A stretch of 64,000 nt of DNA, from contig NC_060021.1 of the NCBI RefSeq assembly GCF_021134715.1, positions 4,092,001 to 4,156,000 on the forward strand, in the 5' to 3' direction. A program made the translations under genes and the position numbers. Positions 38,235 through 49,177 of this stretch are shown here, piece by piece. Positions within the stretch are counted from its first letter, which is position 1. Every line of letters starts with the position of its first letter. The DNA is from Daphnia pulex (taxonomy: Eukaryota > Arthropoda > Branchiopoda > Diplostraca > Daphniidae). Under the pieces are notes generated by a model, which was given only the letters and a program-made list of their open reading frames with translations, had not been told where the DNA came from and did not search any database.

Positions 38235-41200
38235 TCAAATGACGGTTAAACAAGGGGAGCTATGACTCAGTGACGTGCAGTAAAGCAGGATATGACAAAG
38301 TAAAAAGGTGTGTCTTGAGGAGTTTCTTGAAATATAGTCTGATGTTTGTGGAGCGAATGGCCGGTGGCAGTTTTTTCCAGTGGTGCGGGGCGTAAGTTGT
38401 GAAAGACCTCTTCTGGTAGGCCGGCTTTGGTGTGGTGCTCTTCTTCTTCCTTCTTCTCGTGGTTGAAGACATAACGCCAAGGCTTCTGGCCCCGATGCGA
38501 ATGCCAGAATGACCAGGGACGTGGAGTTTAATGCACTTCCGTAGTTAACCTAGTGCTGTTCCTTGCTGGCAGTCGAAGACGAGGAGTAGGATCTTGAAGA
38601 GGACCCTGAATTTAATGGGGAGCCAATGAAGGAGGAATCTTGATACCTCTGTGGATATTGCGCCACGGTAGATGAGATGGGCAGCAGAGTCCTGTACTGA
38701 TTGAAGTGGTCTTAGTTTCTTCTGTGGAAGGCCGGCCAACAAGGAGTTGGCATAGTCCAGGTGAGTGATGACAAGGGAGTGAACGAGAATCTTGGTGGCT
38801 TCGGTTGTCAGGTGACCTCTTACCTTGCCCAACCGATAGAGATTGAAGTTGGCGGCCCTCACGATGGCGGAAATCTGTCGATCCATTGTCAGGGCAGAGC
38901 TAAGCTGAACGCCTAGGACTCTGGCTGGTGTTAAAGGTTCGAAGAGGTTAACACCGAAACGTAGGGGAAGCGAGATTAGCCTGTTGGCGAGTTCAAAGGG
39001 GGCAAAGTAGAGGACTTCGCTCTTTTGTGGGTTTAATTTGACCCAGTTGTTTGAAAACTAGTCGATAAAGTCGCCAGCGCACATTGACAAGATCGTAAGT
39101 GCGTCAAACTGGTCGAGACAGTCCCGCGAGCAAATTCGAGGTAAATAGCAGTGTCGTCCGAGTACTGCTTGATGCTGGCTCCGTACTCTTCCGCCACAAG
39201 GCGCAGGCAGTTGGCGTAAATGGAGTATAGTTTTGGCCCCAGTACGGAACCCTGGGGGACACCATATTTTACTTCAACTGGTTCAGATGCGACGTCGTCG
39301 ATGACGACCGACTGAGTTCTGCTCGTCAAATAGGAAGCAATCCACGCCAGGGGCTTTCCTCGAATGCCACAATGAGCGGAGAGTCGGTCAAGAAGAATTT
39401 AGTGATCGATCGTGTCGAATGCTGCGCTCAGATCAAGGAGGAGAACCACACAGCGATGTCCATGGCTCACGGCTTGAAGCAAATTGTTTTGAAGCGCCAG
39501 AAGTGCAGTCTCAGTTGAGTTATTTGGACGTTACGCAGATTTAGCAGGTGAGAGAATGTCGTGGGTGGACAAATGAATGTCAAGCTATTTTGAGACAACT
39601 TGCTCCAGGACTTTAGAAACGAAGAGGAGGTTTGTGACGGGTTGAAATTTGGTGAGGACTTCTTTGTCTAGTGTTGGCTTCTTTAGAAAGGGTGTGATCA
39701 GGCCATGCTTCAAAACATGAGGAAATACACCGGTCTGGAGAGAAAGGTTAACGATGGATGTGATGGATGGAACAAGGAGAAGTGAAACCTTCTTGAGAAT
39801 GCGAGTTGGGATCGGATCCAAACTACATGACTTGGTGGGTGAGGCGGTGATTGCCCGACTGACTTCCTCCGTGCTGACGATGGAGAACTCAGTGAGCAGA
39901 TCAGCATCGGTCCGTGTGTCCAAAAAAGAAATTGAGCCTATAACACTAATTGGATCGATATCGGCCCTCGAGTGAAGGAGCTCATACTTAATAGCATCGA
40001 CATTGTCGCAGAGTAACGAAGAGAAAGTGTTAGCTAAATCAGTAGGAAGGCGCCAGATTCTCTCTGCTTTCCGAAGTTTATGGCGACCGTCGATGATAAT
40101 AACGTTTATCCATGGTGCGGGATCGCGAAGCACGACGACCTTGGTCTTCAGTAAGGCGTGCGACTCGACAACCCCCCCCCCCCCGGACCTCCATGAATTG
40201 GTCGACGAGATCGTCGAGCGTCTCCACATGGTAACCGTGGGCCCACACTGGACTAGAGATCATTAAAAAAGAGAAGACAAATCTTCTTGAAGAGAATCCA
40301 AATCAATTGCGCCGTAATTACGAAAATGTCTTCTTTTCTTTCACTGGACGGCAAAGTCCAACGGAGCAGGTCACAATGTGATGGTCACTAACTAGACCGG
40401 AGACGTAGAAGTCTGAGACAAATATGCTTCCACTGCGAGTGAGAATAAGATCAAGTGTATGGGCAGCACTATGAGTGCGACCGAGGACAAGTTTATCCCA
40501 GCCCATCTCTTCTATTAGCTGGACGAATGGGCGAGCTTTGCTGCACTTTTCGTCATCAACGTGGATGTTAAAATCGCTGACAATCACCGGCTCCTCGTTA
40601 AGGTTGACTGCTGACTCAAGAAGAGTGCGAAAATCGGAAAAAAATGGAAAACGGTGGATAGTCGGTAGATGACGAAGAGACGAAGGGCTTTAGTGGATTA
40701 ACGAATCGAGGCGCAAAGAAGTTCGAAACTGGTAGGGAGATTGTCAAATTTGACTGCTCTGACAGCGAAGGCCTCTTTGAATAGTAACCCGACGCCACCA
40801 TCCCCCTTTTCTTAGTGGAAACAGGACGAGGAACATGCAGAGATGTGAAGCCAGGAGGGCATGCTGACCTTAGGATGTGGTCACCGTGGGTGACATTGAG
40901 CCAAGTCTCCGTAAATGCCAGAAAATCGAGCCCATAGGAGGCAATGAGATCAATGATGTTGTGTTTTCTCTTGCAGACAGATGGGGCATTCAGTAAACCG
41001 AGCTTCTCTCATCTCGAACCTGATGCAAGAAATTCCTCCACCTCGAAAACTTCGACTAGTAGGTCCTCGAGAAGAGGTGATAAGATTGTGTGACCATGCG
41101 GAGTACAGATGTTTGCGAGAAGCCCAACTCTGGAGTTCTTGATTCTCGCTCGCAGATCTGAGTGATAGTCGGAAATCACGATCGATAGCCGAAGACGACG

Positions 41201-41640
41201 GCTCTCGTTTGGTCGGAGAGCACATGATTAGTACCAGGTGAGGCGGGTCCAATCGCGGCCGGGTTGTTAATAGAACTGGTGTAGTAGGTGAGAGCTGTGA
41301 ATGGAGGTCGCTGAAAAAAAACAGAGGAAGCGACAGTGAAGAGTCTCAAAAACCTTATTCCAAGGAAACATTACCCAGATGAAAAGGCTTGATGGCAGGC
41401 CCGCGCCACCAGAAGCTGTTAAGGGCATTTTGTTCAAAAATTTTGAGTGACGCGAACAGTCGCGGCAGGTGCCGTGAATCTGTGTCTCCAATATAGTTGC
41501 TGCTGATGATTGGATCTGCATCAGTTGGTCCGAGTAAACAATGTGTTCAAGTGGCCTCACCAAGCGGTGAAAAATTGAACATGGATTACAGCTGACAGTA
41601 GTATATGGGTCGAAAAAGAAAACGATCGACATCAATGAAT
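38235..41640 (-). mobile_element. L2/CR1-like non-LTR retrotransposon, mutated
   Basis: On the minus strand an apurinic-type endonuclease starts near 41010 (Leu-Asn-Ala-Pro-Ser, then Glu-Thr-Trp-Leu) and continues to about 40330, with Asp-Phe-Asn-Ile-His and Ser-Asp-His segments. Reverse transcriptase follows at about 40229-39050. It includes [20 protein letters not shown] (about 39270) and the catalytic box as Tyr-Ser-Asp-Asp rather than the usual Tyr-Ala-Asp-Asp. The C-terminal region (38886-38545, 38472-38260) contains the Trp-Lys-Lys-Leu-Pro and Leu-Lys-Thr-His-Leu-Phe tail typical of L2/CR1 proteins. Several stops and frameshifts break it, so it is dead. Sequence 41050-41640 may be ORF1/5' region. 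The ends are approximate; no target duplication was identified. Confidence 0.88.
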
Positions 41641-41689
41641 GAAAACACAGAAATGGGATTGAATTGCACCAGCATGTGCACGAGAGAAA

Positions 41690-41984
41690 GTTATTCAGTT
41701 ACCTGTCTCTTCTCGTCTGGCGTGTGATAGACTTATAACTGCTAAACCCCACACAAAGACATTTGATTCTCGATCCTTTACAGTTTATGCCCCTAAGCTT
41801 TGGAATTCCCTTCCATCGACTGTCCGTAATGCAACTTCTCTTGCCCAGTTTTGTTCGCGACTAAAAACACCTTTGATTACCGTGGCATTTTAAGATGAAA
41901 TTGATAACCGTGCTCGTCGGGAAAAGCGCCTTTGAACATGTTTATGGAAAAGGCGCTATAGAAGTTTAGTACATTATTATTATA
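41690..41984 (+). mobile_element. 3' end of a second L2-like non-LTR element
   Basis: The plus strand encodes the C-terminal tail of an L2-type ORF2, with Tyr-Ala-Pro-Lys-Leu-Trp-Asn-Ser-Leu-Pro and a Leu-Lys-Thr segment, up to a TAA near 41893. A 3' UTR follows with a stem GCGCCTTT (41926-41933) pairing AAAGGCGC (41949-41956), then an (ATT)n tail at about 41972-41984. Only the 3' end is present, as expected from incomplete reverse transcription. It lies head-on against the 5' side of the minus-strand element. Confidence 0.82.
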
Positions 41985-43064
41985 ACGAGGAAAAGTTAAG
42001 CAAGAAACTGAGAAAGTATTCAGGTTGAAGCGACTTTAAAATGCTGAAAATCACAGAAAACAGGAAGCTGCTGGTTTGTGCAGCCTTTCTAACGGCGCGA
42101 CTAGCAGACGAAAGCTACTATGGACACATAACAAAGATGAGCTCAAATAAAAACAAGCCTAAAGTGATTTCCTTCATGATAATTTCAAACTTTAGAAACA
42201 GCAGTAATCAACTAGAAACAGTAATCAATAAGTTATTTCTTACCAAATATGGCAGCACTATTCAAATTCGTTCCAAATTCGTTCCTATCCAAATCCTCCC
42301 TGCAATTTCTTTCTTAATCCGTAATCTAGTAGTACTGCTCGCCTCCCAGTAGCAATGTACTTGTTAAAATTTTATAACCTAATTTTCTGCTTGACATGTT
42401 ACAGTGACGTATACTATTAAAAAATTATGTGCATTTAATTGCATTAGGTCTCACAGACTCAAAGAGCCACGAAACTTCTTAATTCAAAGGAAAAAACAAG
42501 TGATAATTAAAGTACAAATGTACTTTAATATAGCTAAAAAAGGCAAAGCAATTTTAAAACCAAAGAATCTATTGTCGCTGTTACTTTAATATTCACAAAA
42601 AAGACTGCTTCATATTCAATTATTATTTGCTGATAATATTCTCCTTCAAAATCTTTATCAAAATGGATGATAGAATACAATACACTGTATTTAACTGAAC
42701 AGCCAGCAGTTGACGGTAGGAAAAGGAATCGCTATGTCTAACATAATAGTTAAGTATAGAATATTTCAGTTGAAAATATGGATCTATGTGTTGTTTCGCT
42801 TAACAATATTCAAAGGAAAAAATGGGGTAGTGGCGCTACGAGTGCAATTTCCTAATAAAACTTCCAAAAGGAATAAAGCATGAGACTTGCAAATTTCTGT
42901 TGATGTCCAGTGGGTATAACAAATCATAACTATCAAATATGTTCTTATTGTAATGTAAATTATTACTTTATTATACAGATGATGAAGACAAATTGCTGAA
43001 CCTTGTAAAATAGTATGAATGTTACAAGCTCACTATGAAGAGTTAAAGTATCGTACAGAAAGCA
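41985..43064. other. spacer left of the hAT element; possible older coding region
   Basis: AT-rich. An AG acceptor at about 42977 (TTATACAG) precedes Asp/Glu-rich codons. The frame reading through 43031-43064 continues, once the hAT element and one TSD are ignored, into an open frame at 45796 onward. No gene is named. Confidence 0.4.
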
Positions 43065-43072
43065 ATCATTCA
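43065..43072. repeat. left target-site duplication ATCATTCA
   Basis: Identical to 45796-45803, immediately outside both terminal inverted repeats of the hAT element. Confidence 0.93.
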
Positions 43073-45795
43073 TAGCGCTCCGACCGACTGGCACTGGGTC
43101 GAAAAGGATCTAAAATGAAACTGACACTTACCCAAAGTCTTGGGTTGGAGCGCGAATCGTTTTTTTCTTTTTTTTTTGCCCTACCCATGGGTTAAACCCC
43201 CGGGTCTACGGGTCTTCGCTCTTCTGTGTCTAGAGGAAGTGAAACGCGCGGTTTTGTTTTCTCTATTTTTTTTTGTCTTTATCGTGTTTGATTGATTGAT
43301 TGTATAAATCCATAAATCCAACATGAATGCGCTTTTGGATTATAATACGTGCAGCATTTTTGAGCGACAGATTATATACAAATCGCATGCTAGTCTGCTA
43401 CTTGTCTAGTGCTCACGTTTAGATCAACTTCAGTTACAGTTTGCAAAGTTTTTCAACTATTTTTCAATGACTGAAGAAGTAAATTCAATTGATTCGTCTA
43501 GTGAATCTTGGAAATCGCGTTATTTTTCTATAGAAGAGCGAGACTTTGTGCAACCCGATACGGGAGAAAAAAAACGTAGAATGTATTACGTTTGTAAGTT
43601 GATGAAAGCTTCTCAAAATGAGACACCTTGTCTCGCAGCGTATGTGAACGAATCAAACCACGGTACCAGTAATTTACTCCGCCATCTCAGAAATAAGCAT
43701 TCGATAAACGAGGGTGAAAAGAAAAACGTTTGTGGTGTAACTGGGGTATGCAATATATTTTTAAGATATTAAGAAATTATCTAACTGGATTTTTTATTAG
43801 ACTCTTTCTGTCGATTCACTGAAGAATGCTATGGCAAAACTAATCATTTCAAATAATTTTCCATTCACGCATGTTGAGTCTGAAGCGCTTCTCAATTTGG
43901 GGAAGCTTTTGAATCCCGCCGCATTGAACATGATGGTTATGGCAGACTCTATTACTGACAACGTCATGAAAATGTATTTTAAAATTAGAGATGAGGTCAA
44001 GACATGTTTGGCTGATGATTCAGTGTCTTTAAATTTCACATGTGACGTATGGACATCACCAAATAATGAACCAATATTAGCTCTTACTGTTCATTGGTCT
44101 AGTGGAAAAGACGCTGAACTCAAAGTAATTAAGTTTAACCCTTTGATTTTATCAAACATCTTTTCACACACTTGTTTTTAGGATATTACGTTGGGTGTTA
44201 AAGAGATCTACGGCAAACACCGGAGAAAATTTGGCTAACTATGTTCTCAATGTGTTACGCTCATTTGGAATAGAAGAAAAGTTATTCTGCGTAACAGCTG
44301 ACAATGTTTCCAACAACTACACTATGGGTAAATGTTTAGAAATAAGTTTGGCTCAATTTAAAGCAGACCAAAATCTTCTTGGATGCATTGGTCATGTCAT
44401 AAACCTGGCAGCTAAGGCCACTTTAAAAGTTCTCGAATTAGAAAAACTTAATGAATTTGAATCTGCATTTGAGATTAGAATATTTTATAGATATTTCCCC
44501 TTCTCTATGATGTTTGATTTTAAAATGTCGACATGTATGAAACACCGGATGACTGGATATTGGAAATATTAGATGAAAATGGAAACGAAAATGACCTATC
44601 ATCAATTGTACCCGGTACAATCGTTTCTCGTATTCACAAAGTAGTCACTACCATCAGGAGTTCACCTAAAAAAGAACAAGATTTTTGGCTATGGTGTCAG
44701 CGGCCAAGATAGAACCACCCAATCTGACTGTAATTCAAGACGTTGCTACGCGTTGGAAAGCAACTTATCACATGCTATCAAGGCCTCAAAAACTAAGGGT
44801 ACCCATCGATATGTTCATTGCGTCAGATTCCACCTTAAAAAATTGTAGCCTGTTGAGTGAGGAATGGAAATTTTTAGATCATATTCTTTCCGTCCTCAAA
44901 CCACTCGATGACGTCACCAACTTTCTGTCGTCATCTTAATATCCATCTTTAAGTGCTGTTATCCCATGCTACTCAGGTTGTATCGAGCAAATTCAATCAA
45001 TCACCATTGATAACAGCACGTTTACAAGTGCCCAAATGGCCATTGAGAAAAAACTGGACGAATACTACCAGGCGGCTTTAAGGAAAAAAGTTTATGCTAC
45101 GGCTACTATTCTTGATCCTAGATTTAAAGCCGAATATTTCAGAGGCAGGCAAGATTGTGTTTCAGTTAAAAGGCGGTTTTATCAAGATGCTGAATCCTAT
45201 GCAAAGCATAGTGAAAAAAGTACTGCTGAACCACCCCAAGAAAATAACTTGACGTGGATTGACCGACTGTTCAAAAAATCAATATTATCAAACGTACTCG
45301 AAGAAGTAAAACTTTATTTATCTGAACCAACAATCTGTAAAACATCAGATCCTCTTTTGTATTGGAAAGAAAAAAAGGAAGCCTTCCGTTGTCTGTATGT
45401 CATGGCCATGAAAAACTTAAGTGTATGCGCAACTAGTACCCCATCAGAAAGAGCTTTTTCGGAAGGTCGATTAGTTTGCAGTCACCTCCAAGGCTCTCTC
45501 TCATCAGAAAACTTAACTGCTCTTATGTGTCTTAAATCCTGGCTTCAGTCTGGATTTGATGCATGACAAAGTTTTCAACTATTTGAATTACACAACGAAA
45601 AGAAAATTCCCTCCCGCGTCTTTGTTTTTTTTGTTTACAGTGTAAGGGAATGGGTACGGGTCGACCCGAGTCAAAACCGCCAAGACGATTTCATTTTCAA
45701 ACCACACCCATAGAAAAAGTACGGGTTGGGTGGTTGCCAGTGCCGTTGACCAGTGCCAGTGACACTGGGTGCCAACGCTTCGGGTCGGAGCCCTA
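43073..45795 (+). mobile_element. hAT-superfamily DNA transposon, 2,723 bp, complete ends
   Basis: Terminal inverted repeats TAGCGCTCCGACC (43073-43085) and GGTCGGAGCCCTA (45783-45795) match at 12 of 13 positions. The 8-bp TSD ATCATTCA lies outside both. Just inside the ends are several CACTGG/CCAGTG units (near 43089 and 45738-45770), probable transposase-binding subterminal repeats. A BED-finger hAT transposase lies within at 43467-45566. TIR length, TAG start and 8-bp TSD are those of hAT elements. The single TIR mismatch and the damaged transposase suggest it is no longer autonomous. Confidence 0.94.
43467..45566 (+). pseudogene. BED-finger hAT transposase, frameshifted
   Basis: The first exon (43467-43745) encodes a BED-type zinc finger, ending His-Leu-Arg-Asn-Lys-His, and is followed by a 55-bp GT-AG intron with acceptor at 43800. 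The RNase-H-like transposase core follows, with Cys-Asp-Val-Trp-Thr-Ser, the Thr-Gly-Glu-Asn and Thr-Ala-Asp-Asn-x-Ser-Asn-Asn segments, Cys-x-x-His at about 44375, and Ala-Thr-Arg-Trp-Lys. The hATC dimerisation domain ends it, with Thr-Ser-Thr-Pro-Ser-Glu-Arg-Ala-Phe-Ser at about 45430. Frame changes near 44205 and 44690, an unreadable segment near 44470-44530 and a stop at 44937-44939 break the frame. In the family this enzyme binds the TIRs and performs cut-and-paste transposition; this copy cannot make a full protein unless unseen introns explain the breaks. Confidence 0.9.
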
Positions 45796-46436
45796 ATCAT
45801 TCATATCCTCAAACTGTTGAAGATGTTGTAGAAAGTGATTGTAGTATTAGTGGTACTGACGTCCAAAGAAAATTCAAGAGAATGAAAATTGCTGAAGAAC
45901 AAGGTACTGGCAGATGTTTTTTAGTAGTTGTACAAAATTGGATCGCAACCACTCTGTTAGAAGTAATAAGAATGGATATTACCCGGAACTACCATCATAT
46001 CAGATTGCTGGAAAGCATATGACAAGATTGTGTTAGTTTTTGTTTTTCATACATTTTTTCAAGTAAACATGAATATTTTACTTTAAAATTAGGGAACATA
46101 ATGATTATAAGCATCTCAAAGTCAACCACAGTCTTAATTTTAAAGATCCTGAAACAGAAACCCATGATAACCAAATTGAAGGTAATAATTACAATTCTTG
46201 ATATATTTAATGTTACTTTACTTTATATTTTTAAATTCCAGAGTTGCGGAATTTAACCAAAAAAAGCCTCATTGCTACAAACAGAAATAAGAAAATGTTT
46301 GCTGGTTATTTTGCCAAATTCATGCTTCATAGTAAATGGAAGAAATTGGTTGGATTTAAGCTGTTTATGAAGTATGCTGGAAAATTATATTCTGGTGTCG
46401 ATACTTCAGATTATGTTCCACAGGAATCTTCTTAGA
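45796..46436 (+). pseudogene. possible host gene interrupted by the hAT element (right part)
   Basis: To the right of the hAT TSD an open frame runs from 45796, with a Val-Glu-Asp-Val-Val-Glu-Ser-Asp stretch and a basic Lys-Phe-Lys-Arg-Met-Lys stretch, to about 45905. Further exon-like blocks with plausible splice sites follow at about 45928-46030, 46094-46180 (donor GTAATA) and 46242-46436 (acceptor TTCCAG, stop TAG at 46434). The frame across the insertion site is restored if the element and one TSD copy are removed. Left of the site the frame meets a stop, so the gene was either already damaged or its exon is short. No family is recognised. Confidence 0.35.
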
Positions 46437-49177
46437 GGTTAGATTTTTGTATAGTTGAATCTTGTAAATCCGTTTAAACGATAATGGTTTTTCCTATTCC
46501 AGTAACTTGGTTTGCAACCCCCGCTTTCAAATCCTGAAAGCGAAAAAATGTTGTAAATACTATGTATGGAAATGGCACAAACATAGTTTACACATTACAT
46601 TGTTCTCCTTGTTTAGTTTGTATAAACTGGTTAAAATTGGTAAAAAACCTTTTACTAACTGAGCTTTATAGTAAGTTGTTTAAGTTTAGTCTCTGTTAAT
46701 TCTTCCATTTTTTTATTCTAATGTACTTTGAAATTTGGCGGGAAGGAACGGGAAGCAATGTTGTAATTAGCCGAATACTATCTAGATTTTTTACTAATAC
46801 TTTAAAAATAATCAAAGAAAGAAATTTTATAATTTAATATTTTATATAATTTATCAGTAAAGTATTTCATTTATTTAATGCACGATATTTTACAAACAAG
46901 TGTCTGACGCGTACCCCCCTTTGTTTGCGATTATTTCATAATCCACGACCTGGAGAATGGAATACAAAGATACGCCTACTGATGAAGGTTGTTTCCGTAA
47001 TCAATTTTGAAGATACAATAAATATAAATCAAGAAAAAGGGTTTCTGATTTGGAAAAACAATAAACAGAAACGCCATGGAATTACCCAAAGAAAGCGACG
47101 TGCCAGTTGCAGGAAAAAAAATAACTAAAGGAGCAACAAATAAGGAGAAAGAAAATCACAAACTTTAAAATTGATCTAAGAGTAGTTTTTTCTTATAGGT
47201 GCACTGAAACTTCAATGGACACTCTGACTACTCCTTACTCAGAAAGCTTAAACACTCATTAAACAAAGGTTATATTCTAATAAAGTTAAAGGTAAAATAA
47301 GAAAACAAAAAAATTGTGCAAAAGTAACTATTTCTAAACATAGAGAAAAAGAAATTTTGAAATCGATTTTGTTTGTAAGAAAACATGTTGAATATTATTC
47401 TGTCATAGTAAAATAAAACAAAATTTATATCTGAAACATAGTAAACATCCTTAAAAAATCAAGCAAGATTAAGAAAATAATGCAAAAATGACTGGTATGT
47501 ATGATTTTAGTACGAAAACGTTTTGGTAAGTATGATTTATAAATGCAAAATTTTTTCGGAATAGCAGATACTTCGGACACGGTAATTTTAAAAAGGTAGA
47601 AATTAGGACCCTGTAGAGAAAAGAGGCACGGGTAGCTCCTAGTATCCCCCCCCTCTGTAGCCGCTAGCCCATAGCCTCTAGCCCCAATTTTATATTTCAA
47701 ACTACTAGATTGAAAAGTCTTCGTAAAGGAGAAAAGGCTAAGAAAAATACTTCATCGCTGGAATTGGATTCAGAAAAACTGTTGACTTAAAATCCAGTAT
47801 GAAATCTGGTTAAATACGTCGGAACTAACACATGTATGGATATGAAGGAGAACATCTCTAGATGCCAATGTGAGCCGTAATGAGACCTCCTTCCTTCACC
47901 TTCGGTGATCCTCTACCACAAATTTCTACGCATCACTAAACGCAAACAATCTAAACACACATCAGAGTTTCCAAATTGAAAAATTCCATGCTTTTGCATT
48001 GTGAAAGATGTTTAGAGTTAAGTAAGAGTAAAGTTGAGGAAATATTTATTGGTGCGGATTAAACGGGAACTCTTTTGTGTTTTACGCACAAATGTGCTAC
48101 AATTCTCTATCGGAATGTCCGTGCGAAAAGTGCATATCGTTTTCCCCTGAAAATTTCAATGATAAATGCAATAAAATAAGCTTTAACAACTAGTCTACGA
48201 ATCAACCAGGTTAAATCAGGCCACCTTTGGGAAATTTTGATTCTTTCTGACTGGGAAACTGAGCCAGTTGTGATGTAGAACATTCCAAGCGAAATTTAGT
48301 GGAAAATCGAATGGTGCAATCGGTGAATTCGCTGCTGTTATAGTTTTTAAGGTTTTAAAAAAAGACTAGCAGGGGGGTAGCCGAAAATCGTGAAATTTTT
48401 CGGGTTTTTTACAGCAGTTTTTTGCCAAACAAGACCCTTTAAAAAGAATCTAATTTACTAAAAATGTAGATCTAGCGTTTTACAGTTTTCTAAAACCGTT
48501 TTATAATCAGTGGTTTATTTTCTGAGATATTAACCGTCGATATGTGAAAATAAAAATCGTCCATATTTTGTTGTGTTTTGGCTTCATCCTCCTAGCCATC
48601 CAGCGTTAGATTTTGGAAACGCTTCGACCAAAAGCTCTTTTGGGACATGCACCTTTAGATATATGAACTTGAAATCTAACAGGTTATATTGTTAGCTCAG
48701 AATTGATTGAAAAAGGCAATAAAAACTGAAAAATTGAATGTTAACGAAAAGATATGATCTCAAAAGAGCTTTTGATCTCCATGACTGCCGCTCTATAATG
48801 TTAAAGTTTTGCAATGGCTATTAAAAAATGAAAAAAATGTATTATTTCTTAAATTGAGATCTTTTTAAAACCTTTAATCACCTGACGAAGATGAGAGGAT
48901 CACTTGAAACGAGACCCAGTACATAATTTCTGACAAAAACTGAGTTAATGGCGGCTTGCTAGGCTGTTATGGTAATCGCAATCGTGTTTCTACCACCAAA
49001 AGACAATAAATTCTATGTTCCTGTGATGATACAATTCCCGTTGCAGTGTTCTCCACGAGATCCTCACACAAGAAAATAACCAGTGTGTCGACTACTGCAG
49101 CGTTCTTAAAAAAAATTGCATTTATGGCTTCAGCGTTTTTTTCATCAGACTTTTTTACAGCAGATGTCTCTTCCGTT
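46437..49177. other. gene-poor stretch
   Basis: AT-rich with no supportable gene. A 13-bp inverted repeat, AAAAGCTCTTTTG (48630-48642) and CAAAAGAGCTTTT (48761-48773), brackets 118 bp; without a TSD it is not assigned to an element. The stretch near 49000-49170 could be a degraded end of the neighbouring BEL/Pao element. Confidence 0.45.

Noticed and set aside
39754..40266. Plus-strand frames at 39754-40266
   Set aside because: They are shadows of the minus-strand L2-like reverse transcriptase.
48630..48773. 13-bp inverted repeat as a possible MITE
   Set aside because: No target-site duplication or longer terminal homology was found, and the arms are simple A/T-rich sequence around AGCT.
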